Notes: a model not told the origin generated them from the letters alone. Shown: positions 37,301 through 45,964, counted from the first letter of the stretch. The stretch is DNA of 51,948 nt from Candidatus Phytoplasma meliae (GCF_016876135.2 NZ_JACAOD020000008.1:132-52079); one strand, 5' to 3'. Made by a program: numbers and translations.

Positions 37301-38433
37301 CCAGGTGGTAAAACAGAGATGACATCCATCACCATCCATTCTGGTTTATTGTCTGATTGGTGAAAGGATTCGATAATTTCTAATCTTTTAATCACATTCT
37401 CTCTTTTTTGTTTAGAAACTTCTGACAATGTTTTTCGAAGAATTTTAATCGTTTTTGCTAAATCAAGGTTTTCTAATAATTTTCTAACTGCCTCAGCACC
37501 CGTTAAAGCAACAAAACTATTAGGACCCCAAAGATATAAAGCTTCCGTATATTGAGTTTCAGTGATAATTTCTTTTTCTTTAAAAGAGGTTTTTCCAGGA
37601 TCAATAACTACATAAGAAACATAATACACTATTTTCTCTAAATCTTTGGCTTTGATATTTAAAAGAATAGCTAAACGACTAGGAGATGAATTCAAATACC
37701 AAGTGTGAACAATTGGGGCTTGTAATTCGATGTGACCCATTCTTTCGCGTCGCACTTTTGTTTCTGTAAACTCAACGCCGCATTTGTTACAAAATTGACT
37801 TTTATTGCTAACTTGTTTTTTAGAACAAGCACATTGAAAATCAACTACTGGTCCGAAAATTTTTTGACAAAACAATCCTCCAGCTTCAGGTTTGTAACTG
37901 CGATAGTTAATGGTTTCACAACTTGTAACTTCACCATAAGACCATTGACGAATTTCATCAGGAGAAGCTAAACGAATTTTAAAATAATCATAATCGCGAC
38001 TTCCGTATTCCTTATCAGATAAAAACAAGGAGGTTTTAGGAATAGGTTTTTCATCAACAACAGGAGGGATGTGATTATACAAATCAAATAAGTCGTGAAG
38101 TTGTTTTAAAGAAACTGGGTCGCTTTCAAAAGATTTGGTGAGTATTGAAACAGGTGTGTGCAAAAGTTGCTCAAAATCTTTAATTTGTAAAAAAGAAAAT
38201 TGTTCCATCATATTTTTATTTAAATTAAGATTTTTTAAATCACGAGGTAAGGCAAATTGTTTTAAAATAGGCAAAATTTCTAAAAAAGTTTCTTGTAACA
38301 AAACTCTTAATTCTTCCAAAGAAAAAGTATTAAAATCTTCCAAAGCGTTAATTCCTGAAAGTTTTAATTTTTCTAAAATCGGAGGAGCAAGTTTTAATGT
38401 GTGTAACGGCCTAAATAATTGAGTATCGCTCAT
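34354..38433 (-). CDS. rpoC: RNA polymerase beta' subunit with unusual N-terminal extension
   Basis: The second catalytic subunit of RNA polymerase. The family normally begins a few residues before the ASPDEIRQWSYGEV block, which here starts at about residue 156. About 145 residues precede it. They contain two gap-free 53-residue segments (8-60 and 64-116) that align with each other and resemble the alpha-subunit C-terminal helix-hairpin-helix fold. The Zn site is C201, C203, C215 and C218. The catalytic NADFDGDQ holds D591, D593 and D595. The bridge helix and trigger-loop regions are intact. Total 1359 aa against about 1200 in Bacillus. The ATG has AAGGAAGG upstream, and the whole extension is in one frame 2 bp after the rpoB stop. 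Confidence 0.96.
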   Translation of the reverse strand: MSDTQLFRPLHTLKLAPPILEKLKLSGINALEDFNTFSLEELRVLLQETFLEILPILKQFALPRDLKNLNLNKNMMEQFSFLQIKDFEQLLHTPVSILTKSFESDPVSLKQLHDLFDLYNHIPPVVDEKPIPKTSLFLSDKEYGSRDYDYFKIRLASPDEIRQWSYGEVTSCETINYRSYKPEAGGLFCQKIFGPVVDFQCACSKKQVSNKSQFCNKCGVEFTETKVRRERMGHIELQAPIVHTWYLNSSPSRLAILLNIKAKDLEKIVYYVSYVVIDPGKTSFKEKEIITETQYTEALYLWGPNSFVALTGAEAVRKLLENLDLAKTIKILRKTLSEVSKQKRENVIKRLEIIESFHQSDNKPEWMVMDVISVLPPGLRPMVPLDGGRFATTEVNDLYRRILNRNNRLKKQMMQKAPRLIIKNEKRMLQEAVDCLFDSDKNLKKNINNVEKNRPLKSLSEMLRGKQGRFRQNLLGKRVDYSGRSVIIVGPDLKMHQCGVPREMAIILFKPFILKKLQETKGIDKKNANSIYEKMNEEVWNTLEEVVKEHPVLLNRAPTLHRLGIQAFDPKLIDGKAIRLHPLVTSAFNADFDGDQMAIYVPLSLEAQAEARLLMLVSNNILDPKNGSPVVTPSQDMVLGNYYLTIEEKKDRILQGYNASQRNLEYQEKHRNEGKFFVDINEAKIAYQNKEIDLHTRIFIKPQSINLTFTEEQKKKYLMTTLGKLIFNAILPVNFPYINEPTQFNLYVKTPDQYFLNPGTNPQQFLKKLPVPKPFNKKFLSMIIACFFKQMKITETSKMLDHIKNLGFKYSTIAGITVSFADINTYSGKEKLLEIVEKRNIQIENWYHQGFLTDVERRRLVINEWKVIRDQIQEGLMKEFQQDNHIFMMSESGARGSASNFTQLAGMRGLMNNPKGEIIEVPVKASFREGLKVSEFFISTHGARKGSTDTALKTAESGYLTRRLVDVTQDIVVIKEDCGSDRSFMVEPMMSDGKEIVSLKTRIIGRFASRDIYHPKTHETIVLRNELITEEKSQAIIDAKIKKVPIRSALTCNCEYGICAKDYGINLATNKLVEIGEAVGVIAAQSIGEPGTQLTMRTFHTGGVASASDITQGLPRIEELFEVRKPKGKALISEFKGKVKKINHPRSQHPEIVIVPENDVQNEQLYVLDANVDILVSKNNDVYPGQKLTSGSVDLKELLRVAGTIETQKYILEEVQKVYRAQNVFISDKHIEIIIHQMFKQVLILDEGDTQLLPGTEISINNFKKANLEMLKEQKRLALAKPIILGITRSSLRSDSLLSAASFQETTKILIDAAIKGKVDHLYGLKENVIIGGLIPAGTGILETTDFEYPKKTPPKDEN

Positions 38434-38435
38434 CT

Positions 38436-41400
38436 TTAATTATAACCTTCCTTTTTATAATCAATTAAGGATTTATTAATTTCGTTTTCTTTAGTGTCAG
38501 TCTTAATTAATTCAACATATAACCCTAAAGATTGTAACTCTTTAATAAAAACTCTAAAGCTTTCAGGAATGCTTGGTTTTGGTAAAGGAGTTCCTTGCAC
38601 AATGGCACTATAAGTTTTATTTCTACCGATCATATCATCACTTTTAACAGTTAAAATTTCTTGTAAAGTGTGAGCAGCACCATAAGCATAAAGGGCCCAT
38701 ACTTCCATTTCACCAAATCTTTGGCCTCCGTTTTGAACTTTACCACCCATAGGCTGCTGAGTAACTAACGTGTAAGGGCCTACATTGCGGGCGTGTAATT
38801 TATCGTCGACCATGTGTGATAATTTAATCATATACATTACTCCGACAGAAATGCGACTATCATAAGGTTCACCAGTTCTTCCGTCGTATAAAACCATTTT
38901 GCCATCAAGTTCTAAATTAGCTTCTTGCATGATTTCTTTAAGGTCATTATCGTTGACGCCATCAAAAACAGGAGTGGCCACTTTTATTCCTAATTTTTTA
39001 GCAGCCATCCCTAAATGAATTTCTAAAATTTGACCAATATTCATTCTACTAGGAACACCTAAAGGATTTAACATAATATCAATAGGAGTGCCATCAGCCA
39101 TAAAAGGGAGGTCTTCTTTTGGTAAAATACGCGAAATTACTCCTTTATTACCATGGCGACCAGCCATTTTATCACCTTCATTGATTTTACGTTTTTTAGC
39201 AATAAAAACACGAATGCTTTCGTTAACTCCGAAGGGCAAAATATCACCATTTTTTCTAGAAAAATAATGGACACTTTGAACGATTCCACCTTCTCCATAA
39301 GGGACTCTTAAAGAGGAATCTTTGTATTCGCGAGCTTTTTCACCAATTACTATTTGAATTAATTTTTCATAAGATGAAGGTTCAACATTACCTTGAGGAG
39401 TTATTTTCCCCACTAAAATATCACCTTCTTTAACTTCAGATCCGGGAATAATAATGCCTCTTTCATCTAGATTTTTAATGGCATCGGCACCAACATTAGG
39501 AACTTCTCGTGTGATTTCTTCTTGGCCACTACCTTTTTTTAATTCCCTAATTTGAACTTCATATTTATCAATATGAATAGAAGTATAAACATCATTTTTG
39601 ACTAACTCTTCTGACATAATAATGGCATCTTCATAATTATAACCTTCCCAAGTCATAAAAGCTACCGTTACATTTCTACCAAGTGCTAATTCCCCTTGAG
39701 AAGTGGAGGGGCCATCAACTAAAATGTCGCCTTTTTGGATATATTCTCCTAAAACCACAATTGGTTTTTGCAAAATCAAAGTGTCTTGATTAGATTTGGA
39801 AAAGTTAATTAAAACGTATTCAACTTGATAATTTGTAATTTGATGTTCATATAATTCTTTTGCCACTTCGTAAGTGAAATCTTGTTGCATGTCGAAAATA
39901 ATTTTGTTATTAAGTGAAATGTTTTGATTAGGTTTTTTCGTGATAACAATTTTTTGAGCATCCACGTAAGTCACAAAACCAGATTCTTTAGCAATAATCA
40001 GGGAACCTGAATCTTTAGCAGCTCGATATTCAATTCCTGTTCCTACAATAGGAGATTCAGGAATCAATAAAGTAACCGCTTGACGTTGCATATTGGCGCC
40101 CATTAAAGCGCGCGAAGCATCATTGTGTTCTAAAAAAGGAATAGACGATGTTGCCACAGAAACGATTTGTTTAGAAGAAACGTCAGCATAAGTAATTTGT
40201 TCTCTTTCGTAAATCCCTGTTTCTCCATTTTTCCGAGCGATCACCTTTTGATCTTTGAAAGTATTATCTGGATTAATAGCAAACCCAGCTGAAGCTATAA
40301 TTTCTTCTTTTTCTTGATCTGCTGTTAAATAATCTATTTGATCCGAAATTTGAGTTTTGCCGTTTGCATTAAAAACCCTAAAAAAGGGAGTTTGAATAAA
40401 ACCGTACTTATCAACTTTAGCATATGTTGAAAGAGAAGTGATCAACCCAATAGAAGGACCTTCAGGGGTTTCAATAGGACACAATCTACCGTAATGAGAA
40501 TTATGAACATCTCTAACCTCAATCCCCGCTCGATCACGGTTAATTCCGCCTACTCCCAAAGCTGAAACCCTTCTTTTTTGCGTAAGTTCTGCTAAGGGGT
40601 TAATTTGATCCATAAATTGAGATAATCGTGAACTTGCAAAAAAAGATTTAATGATGCTTGTTAAAAAAGTAAAGTTAACTAAATCTCCTGGAACAACCTC
40701 ACTAAATTTGCTAACAGAAATCATATCTTTAATATTTTTTTCCGCTCTAGTTAAACCAATTCGAAATTGATTTTTTAACAATTCTCCAATCAATCTTAAA
40801 CGACGATTCCCTAAATGATCAATATCATCAACGTTACCGACGTTTTCATAAAGATTTAAATAATAACTAATACTTGCTATAATATCAGATAAGGTAATGT
40901 GTTTTTTAGTTTCTCTTTGATCATTTCCTATTATTTTAACTTTATGGGTTAATCTATCGTTTTCATCTTTAGAAGTATAAACTTCTAAAATTTCATTAAA
41001 TACTCCCTTGCGCTCATTTTCTTTTTGATAAATATCTTTAGCACCTAAAAAGAATTTAATAACCTTTTCATCAAGTGCTTGAATATTTTTTCTTAAATCA
41101 TTAATCATTTCATTAGTTATTGAAGCACCTTGAGTGAATAAAATTTCACCTGTGCGAACGTTTACAATATTTTTTTTAAGATATAATTGTTCTTTTTTAG
41201 GATCTTTTTTATAAGCTAAAATTTCTTCATCTGTTTCGTTTTCTAAATTATGTTTAAGGTCAAATAGTTCTTGAAGTAAAAAATAACGATGTTTTTTTAA
41301 AATTTCAAGTTTTTCTTTTGTTAAAAGTTCATTTTTAGGTAAAATGATTTTTTTTGTGTTAGGGTCAACAAAATCATAAACTAAATAAGTATTTTCCGCT

Positions 41401-42254
41401 CTTGTTAAAACATCTAATTTTTTATTAAACTTATATCGACCAACTGTAGCAAGATCATATTTTTTTTGATCAAAAAATCTTGTTCTAATAAATTCTCTTG
41501 CTGTGTCTACAGGAACTTTCTCGCCTTGACGAATTTTAGAATATAATTCCACTAAAGCGTTGTCTGTATCCATATGGGTTTCTTTTTCAAAAAAAGAATT
41601 AAGGATGGGGTTTTGACCAAAAACATTTTCTATCATTTCTTTATTGTCGAAACCTAAGGCATAAATGAAACTAGATAGGGAAATTTTTTTAGAACGATCA
41701 AGTTTAACATATAAAATTTCTTTTGATCCTTCTTCGTATTCAATCCAAGCTCCGCGAGAAGGGATGACTTGACCAGAATATAAATTTCTATTAAGTTTAA
41801 CATCGAAACTACTAGAAAAATAAACACTAGCGGATCGCACAATTTGAGAAACCACTACTCTTTCAGTGCCATTAATTATAAAAGTACCAGTGTCAGTCAT
41901 TAAAGGTAAATCTGTTAACAAAATATTACTTTGTTTGGTTTCTCCAGTTAACACATTTTCTAAAGTAGCTTTCACAAACAATTGAATAACATAACTGATA
42001 TCTTTATTTTTAGATTCTTCAACACTATATTTAGGTCCTGTAAAATAATAATCATCAAAATGAATTTTTAAATCACCATTATAACTTTCAATAGGACAAA
42101 AATCCTCTAATAACTCTTTAATACCTTGCTTCAAAAACCAATCAAAAGATTGGTTTTGAATTTCAATTAAATTGGGTAAATCAACATCATAAATTATTTT
42201 GGAATAATTACGACGTTCCGCTTTTTTACCATATTTGATGTTATTATAACCCAT
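38436..42254 (-). CDS. rpoB: RNA polymerase beta subunit
   Basis: 1272 aa; forms the catalytic centre with RpoC. The rifampicin pocket at about 544-575 reads LSQFMDQINPLAELTQKRR then VSALGVGG. Q559 replaces the usual His (E. coli 526), I551 replaces Asn518, and D549 and S564 (E. coli 516 and 531) are kept. ETPEGPSIGLI, the catalytic-region GEKAREYKDSSLRVPYGEGG and HGNKG are intact. TAGGAG precedes the ATG. A terminator at 42352-42385 lies between rplL and rpoB, so polymerase genes may be made at a lower level than the ribosomal proteins ahead of them. Confidence 0.98.
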   Translation of the reverse strand: MGYNNIKYGKKAERRNYSKIIYDVDLPNLIEIQNQSFDWFLKQGIKELLEDFCPIESYNGDLKIHFDDYYFTGPKYSVEESKNKDISYVIQLFVKATLENVLTGETKQSNILLTDLPLMTDTGTFIINGTERVVVSQIVRSASVYFSSSFDVKLNRNLYSGQVIPSRGAWIEYEEGSKEILYVKLDRSKKISLSSFIYALGFDNKEMIENVFGQNPILNSFFEKETHMDTDNALVELYSKIRQGEKVPVDTAREFIRTRFFDQKKYDLATVGRYKFNKKLDVLTRAENTYLVYDFVDPNTKKIILPKNELLTKEKLEILKKHRYFLLQELFDLKHNLENETDEEILAYKKDPKKEQLYLKKNIVNVRTGEILFTQGASITNEMINDLRKNIQALDEKVIKFFLGAKDIYQKENERKGVFNEILEVYTSKDENDRLTHKVKIIGNDQRETKKHITLSDIIASISYYLNLYENVGNVDDIDHLGNRRLRLIGELLKNQFRIGLTRAEKNIKDMISVSKFSEVVPGDLVNFTFLTSIIKSFFASSRLSQFMDQINPLAELTQKRRVSALGVGGINRDRAGIEVRDVHNSHYGRLCPIETPEGPSIGLITSLSTYAKVDKYGFIQTPFFRVFNANGKTQISDQIDYLTADQEKEEIIASAGFAINPDNTFKDQKVIARKNGETGIYEREQITYADVSSKQIVSVATSSIPFLEHNDASRALMGANMQRQAVTLLIPESPIVGTGIEYRAAKDSGSLIIAKESGFVTYVDAQKIVITKKPNQNISLNNKIIFDMQQDFTYEVAKELYEHQITNYQVEYVLINFSKSNQDTLILQKPIVVLGEYIQKGDILVDGPSTSQGELALGRNVTVAFMTWEGYNYEDAIIMSEELVKNDVYTSIHIDKYEVQIRELKKGSGQEEITREVPNVGADAIKNLDERGIIIPGSEVKEGDILVGKITPQGNVEPSSYEKLIQIVIGEKAREYKDSSLRVPYGEGGIVQSVHYFSRKNGDILPFGVNESIRVFIAKKRKINEGDKMAGRHGNKGVISRILPKEDLPFMADGTPIDIMLNPLGVPSRMNIGQILEIHLGMAAKKLGIKVATPVFDGVNDNDLKEIMQEANLELDGKMVLYDGRTGEPYDSRISVGVMYMIKLSHMVDDKLHARNVGPYTLVTQQPMGGKVQNGGQRFGEMEVWALYAYGAAHTLQEILTVKSDDMIGRNKTYSAIVQGTPLPKPSIPESFRVFIKELQSLGLYVELIKTDTKENEINKSLIDYKKEGYN

Positions 42255-42351
42255 CTTATTCTCCTATAAATTATTTCATATTAGTAGTTTTTGCAAAATC
42301 TTTATTTTTAAATTAAATTTTGTCTTTTTATATTAAAACAAAAAGATTGCA

Positions 42352-42385
42352 AGACTAAAAAACCTGAGATAACTCAGGTTTTTAT
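42352..42385 (-). terminator. terminator or attenuator between rplL and rpoB
   Basis: AAAAACCTGAG and CTCAGGTTTTT form an 11-bp stem with a 4-nt loop and a T-run on the minus strand. It stands about 20 bp after the rplL stop and about 100 bp before rpoB. The rplL-rpoB junction of E. coli has a comparable partial terminator. Confidence 0.82.
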
Positions 42386-42405
42386 ATCACTTGTAAGAGA
42401 ATAAT

Positions 42406-42780
42406 TTATTGAATCTCAATAACAGCACCAGCTTGTTCTAATTTGGCTTTAATATCTTCAGCTAATGATTTAGAAATATTTTCTTTTACTTTTTGATCAG
42501 GAACTTTAATAAATTTATCGGCATCAAGTAAACCCAAACCTGTTATTTCACGAATTACTTTAATCACAGCAATTCGATTTTTACCAAAATTTTTCATAAT
42601 CACTGTAAATTCTGTTTTTTCTTCCACTTCGGTTGCATTTGCAGCTCCATTTGCGGCTACCGCTAAAGCATTTGGATCAATTCCGAATTCTTCTTTTAAT
42701 CCATCTAACAAATCTTTAATTTCTAACAAAGACATTTCTTTTAAAGCTGTTATAAAACTTTCTTTAGTTAATTTAGCCAT
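42406..42780 (-). CDS. rplL: 50S ribosomal protein L7/L12
   Basis: Stalk protein recruiting translation GTPases. The N-terminal dimerisation helix, an Ala-rich hinge (NALAVAANGAAN) and the C-terminal EKTEFTVIMKNFGKNRIAVIKVIREITGLGL domain (shown here only to mark the order hinge-then-globular) are recognisable; 124 aa. Good AAAAAGGAG before the ATG. Ends the L11-L1-L10-L12 block. Confidence 0.97.
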   Translation of the reverse strand: MAKLTKESFITALKEMSLLEIKDLLDGLKEEFGIDPNALAVAANGAANATEVEEKTEFTVIMKNFGKNRIAVIKVIREITGLGLLDADKFIKVPDQKVKENISKSLAEDIKAKLEQAGAVIEIQ

Positions 42781-42832
42781 TTTAATCTCCTTTTTGATAA
42801 TCTTTTGATAATTTTCATAATTATAAAATTTA

Positions 42833-43333
42833 TTATTTTTTTATTTCTTGTTTTTCTGACAACATTTTTAAACCAATTGCTAATTGTTGCAAAGGGGCCA
42901 TCATGCCAACAGCTAAAAGTGCTAACATTTGTTCTTTAGAAGGCAAAGTAGCTAAACTATTGATTTCTTGTAAGGAAACCAGTTTCTTTTCCACCATGGC
43001 AGAAACAATCTTAATATTCTTATTTTTTTTTGCAAAATTATAAATAATTTTAATAGGTTCTAAAAAATCTTGCTGACTAATAATTAAGGCTTTAAGTCCT
43101 TTTAAAAAAACAATTAAATCATTATATTGAGCATTAACAGCGGCTCTTTCCATAATGTTTTTAGGATAAACCTTAACTTCGCAATTAATTTTTTTTAATT
43201 GACGACGAAGTTGCATAAAAGCGCTTACTGGAAAACTAGAATATTCAAAAACAATAACTGTTTTGGCTTGAATAAATTTTTCTTGTAAAAAAGAAACTTT
43301 TTCCATTTTTTTGGCTAACTGAGGTTTTATCAT
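42833..43333 (-). CDS. rplJ: 50S ribosomal protein L10
   Basis: Base of the ribosomal stalk; binds 23S rRNA and L12 dimers. The AKTVIVFEYSSFPVSAFMQL region and the C-terminal L12-binding helix (MMAPLQQLAIGLKML) are seen; 166 aa. The leader between rplA and rplJ is only 44 bp, too short for the long L10 leader structure known in other Firmicutes, so regulation by L10 must act elsewhere or be lost. Confidence 0.95.
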   Translation of the reverse strand: MIKPQLAKKMEKVSFLQEKFIQAKTVIVFEYSSFPVSAFMQLRRQLKKINCEVKVYPKNIMERAAVNAQYNDLIVFLKGLKALIISQQDFLEPIKIIYNFAKKNKNIKIVSAMVEKKLVSLQEINSLATLPSKEQMLALLAVGMMAPLQQLAIGLKMLSEKQEIKK

Positions 43334-43377
43334 TGATCTATCCTTTCTTTAAAACTTAAACAAAAAAAACTTGATTT

Positions 43378-44073
43378 TTATTGCAATATAATTGTCATAG
43401 GATCAATTTTAATTCCTGGAGACATAGTAGTCGATAAGGAGATTTTTTTAATATAATTCCCTTTGACTGTACGTGGTTTAACTGCCAACAATTGTGAATA
43501 TAATGTTTTTAAATTTTCTAATAATTGATATTCTTCAAAAGAAACTTTTCCAATAATTGCATGAATATTGCCATTTTTATCAAGACGATACTCAATTTTA
43601 CCTTTTTTAATTTCTTGAACAGCTAACCCAACATTATCAGCAACAGTTCCTACTTTCGGATTAGGCATTAGCCCTTTTGGTCCTAAAATACGTCCTAATT
43701 TACTTAATTGAGGCATCATTGCAGGAGTAGCTATTAAAACGTCAAAGTCAAACCAATTTTTAGCAATTTTATCGATTAAATCTTGATCACCAACATAATC
43801 AGCTGCAGCTGCTTGAGCATCTTTGGCTTGTTGTCCTTGAGCAAGAACAGCTACTTTTAATACCTTACCTGTTCCATGTGGCAAATTAAGGGCGCCTCTT
43901 AAATTTTGATCCGCTTTTTTAGGATCTAAATTCAAATTAAAAGCACATTCCACTGTTGAATCAAATTTAGTAAATTGAGCTTGTTGAGCTAATTTAATCG
44001 CTTCTTGAAGAGGATATGTTTTTTTAACATTAATTTTCTGACTTGCTGCTAAATATTTTTTACTACGTTTCAT
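43378..44073 (-). CDS. rplA: 50S ribosomal protein L1
   Basis: Binds 23S rRNA at the L1 stalk. MKRSKKYLAASQKI, LNLDPKKADQNLRGALNLPHGTG-type region (read in two parts in the protein) and LGPKGLMPNPKVGTV are canonical. The frame is open to 44103, but the ATG at 44073 gives the family start and has AAAGGAA upstream (231 aa). Follows rplK by 58 bp. Confidence 0.97.
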   Translation of the reverse strand: MKRSKKYLAASQKINVKKTYPLQEAIKLAQQAQFTKFDSTVECAFNLNLDPKKADQNLRGALNLPHGTGKVLKVAVLAQGQQAKDAQAAAADYVGDQDLIDKIAKNWFDFDVLIATPAMMPQLSKLGRILGPKGLMPNPKVGTVADNVGLAVQEIKKGKIEYRLDKNGNIHAIIGKVSFEEYQLLENLKTLYSQLLAVKPRTVKGNYIKKISLSTTMSPGIKIDPMTIILQ

Positions 44074-44131
44074 CCAAGTAATTCCTTTCTCAAAACAAAT
44101 CAATATTTTTGTTTTTAATATTTTTCATAAC

Positions 44132-44557
44132 TTAATCTTCGATTAAAATTCCCATATTGCATGCGGTACCTTCAATTATTTTACATGCTTTTTCAATAGA
44201 ATAGGCATTTAAATCTGGCAATTTCAAATTTGCAATCTCTTTGATATTAGCGCGTGTAACAGTTGCTACTTTATTTTGTTTAGCGTTAGAAGAGCCAGAG
44301 TCGATTTTAGCAATTTTTTTTAAAAGATCACTAGCTGGTGGAGTTTTAGTCACGAAAGTAAAACTTCTATCTTCATAAACAGAAATTACTACTGGAATAA
44401 TAAAACCCGCTTGTTCCTTGGTTGCTTCATTAAATTGAGAGCAAAAAGCTGGAATATTAACTTGAGCTTGCCCTAAAGCAGGACCCACTGGAGGGGCTGG
44501 ATTAGCTTTTCCTGCAGAAATTTGCAATTTCACCATTTTAACAACTTTTTTAGCCAT
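44132..44557 (-). CDS. rplK: 50S ribosomal protein L11
   Basis: Forms the GTPase-associated centre with 23S rRNA and is needed for Rel activation on stalled ribosomes, which fits the bifunctional Rel in this window. [20 protein letters not shown] and GTACNMGI near the end are canonical; 141 aa. A 200-bp AT-rich gap to nusG may hold its own promoter, but none is clear. Confidence 0.98.
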   Translation of the reverse strand: MAKKVVKMVKLQISAGKANPAPPVGPALGQAQVNIPAFCSQFNEATKEQAGFIIPVVISVYEDRSFTFVTKTPPASDLLKKIAKIDSGSSNAKQNKVATVTRANIKEIANLKLPDLNAYSIEKACKIIEGTACNMGILIED

Positions 44558-44757
44558 AAAAAACCTTTCTTTTGTAAAACGAAAACCATTTATTTATTTT
44601 ATTCAAAAAAACAAAAATACATAGCTTTCTTTTCTTTTTAATTATCAACATTACTAACATTTATTAGTTACAAAAATCTATGACAAAAAAATTAGACAAC
44701 TTATTTTAACATAAATTTTAAAGATTTAGTAAAAAATGTTTATATTTTAACAAAAAA

Positions 44758-45369
44758 CTAAGATATTTCCTTAAAATCATTAAAGGATATTTCTACTGGC
44801 GTAGACCTGCCAAATAAATCAACTTCCACTATCATTTTTTCTCGACTATCGTCGATAATAGATACTTGGCCGCTTTGTCCTGCGAAAGAACCAGAAATAA
44901 TTTCTACTTTTTTACCAATTAAATTTTCATAATTAGGTTTATTAATGATTCCCATTTTTAACAAAACAGGATGAATTTCTTGTTCTGATAAGGGAACTGG
45001 TTTGGTTCCTATACCACTAGAACCTAAAAAACCAGTTATTCTGGGTGTATTTTTTACTATAAACCAAGAACGATCTGTGATAATCATTTGAATGAAAACA
45101 TATCCAGGATATATTTTTCTTTCTCTAGAAATTTTTTTGCCATCAGCACGAGTTTCGTAATAAATTTCTTTAGGAGATAACGCATTGAGAATTAAATCGC
45201 TGACACCAATGCTTTCAACCCTTCTAAGTAGTTCTTCTTTAACAATGTTTTCATAACCTGCATAAGTTTGAGCAATATACCATTTAGGTTGATGCAATTC
45301 TTGCTGTATTTCTTTTTGATCGTTGTTTTTAGAATCAATTTTTTTAATAATTTGTTTTTCTTTTTTCAT
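44758..45369 (-). CDS. nusG: transcription elongation/antitermination factor NusG
   Basis: NGN domain from about residue 28 (KWYIAQTYAGYENIVKEEL) through KIYPGYVFIQM, then a KOW domain from about 145 (VEIISGSFAGQSGQV). About 27 charged residues precede the NGN domain. 203 aa. The ribosome-binding site before the ATG is weak, and it starts 21 bp after secE. The secE-nusG-rplK-rplA order is conserved across bacteria. Confidence 0.97.
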   Translation of the reverse strand: MKKEKQIIKKIDSKNNDQKEIQQELHQPKWYIAQTYAGYENIVKEELLRRVESIGVSDLILNALSPKEIYYETRADGKKISRERKIYPGYVFIQMIITDRSWFIVKNTPRITGFLGSSGIGTKPVPLSEQEIHPVLLKMGIINKPNYENLIGKKVEIISGSFAGQSGQVSIIDDSREKMIVEVDLFGRSTPVEISFNDFKEIS

Positions 45370-45390
45370 ATATTTTTTCTATTTATTTTG

Positions 45391-45801
45391 TTATTTCTTA
45401 AAAAATTCATAAGAAAATTTGATGATAACTTCAAAATAATAAATGCAAAAAATTAAAAAAAATGTAAAACAGATCACTTGTAAGGTATTGACAACAATTC
45501 GTTTAAAAGAAGGAAAAGTAATGTTTTTAATTTGTGTCAAAGCGCTTTTTACAAAAGGAAAGGAAGCAATACAAAAGATCAAAATAAAAAAAATAACTAA
45601 AGGGATTTTTACTGGTTGCAGACTGTCATAAGTGATTCCCAAAAATCTCTTACCTTCTTCTGGTTGTTTCCATAATTCTCCACAACTCCCCAAAGATAAA
45701 ATAGATATTATAAATAATAAAATATTAATAAAGGTATATTCTCTTTTAATAACACCTAATAGCTGGTTTGGTTTATTTTCATTAACTGTTTTAATTCCCA
45801 T
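45391..45801 (-). CDS. secE: preprotein translocase subunit SecE, three-helix form
   Basis: The C-terminal third (KNITFPSFKRIVVNTLQV then a hydrophobic helix at about 108-128) is the SecE signature (family pattern VxWPS, here ITFPS). Two more hydrophobic helices precede it (about 25-42 and 66-86), so the protein is 136 aa, like the three-helix proteobacterial form rather than the 60-aa single-helix Gram-positive form. Its position between rpmG and nusG is diagnostic. AAAGGAG lies about 12 nt before the ATG, starting at the last base of the rpmG stop codon. Confidence 0.88.
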   Translation of the reverse strand: MGIKTVNENKPNQLLGVIKREYTFINILLFIISILSLGSCGELWKQPEEGKRFLGITYDSLQPVKIPLVIFFILIFCIASFPFVKSALTQIKNITFPSFKRIVVNTLQVICFTFFLIFCIYYFEVIIKFSYEFFKK

Positions 45802-45817
45802 AAACTGAAAAACTCCT

Positions 45818-45964
45818 TTACTTAGTTTCTTTATGCAAAGTATGTTGATTACAATGAGAGCAATATTTTTTCAAAGCTAAGCGTTGTTGGTTATTGTTGG
45901 TTTTAGCTTTTATATGATAATTACGATTCAAACACAAAACACAAACTAAAATATTTTTTTTCAA
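45818..45964 (-). CDS. rpmG: 50S ribosomal protein L33
   Basis: Read by hand; 48 codons. TTG start at 45964, with AAAGGAG at 45972-45978, 7 nt upstream, and TAA at 45818-45820. The peptide begins MKKNILVCVLCLNRNYHIKA and has two zinc-ribbon pairs, CVLC and CSHC, then ends THLHKETK-like (…HTLHKETK). L33 directly before secE-nusG is the usual bacterial order. The two Cys pairs mark the zinc-binding (C+) version. The stop codon abuts the secE ribosome-binding site. Confidence 0.92.
   Translation of the reverse strand: MKKNILVCVLCLNRNYHIKAKTNNNQQRLALKKYCSHCNQHTLHKETK

Noticed and set aside
34487..42000. Several 60-95 aa ORFs antisense to rpoB, rpoC, tuf, fusA and rel
   Set aside because: They lie fully inside well-supported conserved genes on the other strand, lack ribosome-binding sites, and mirror the codon pattern of the real gene.
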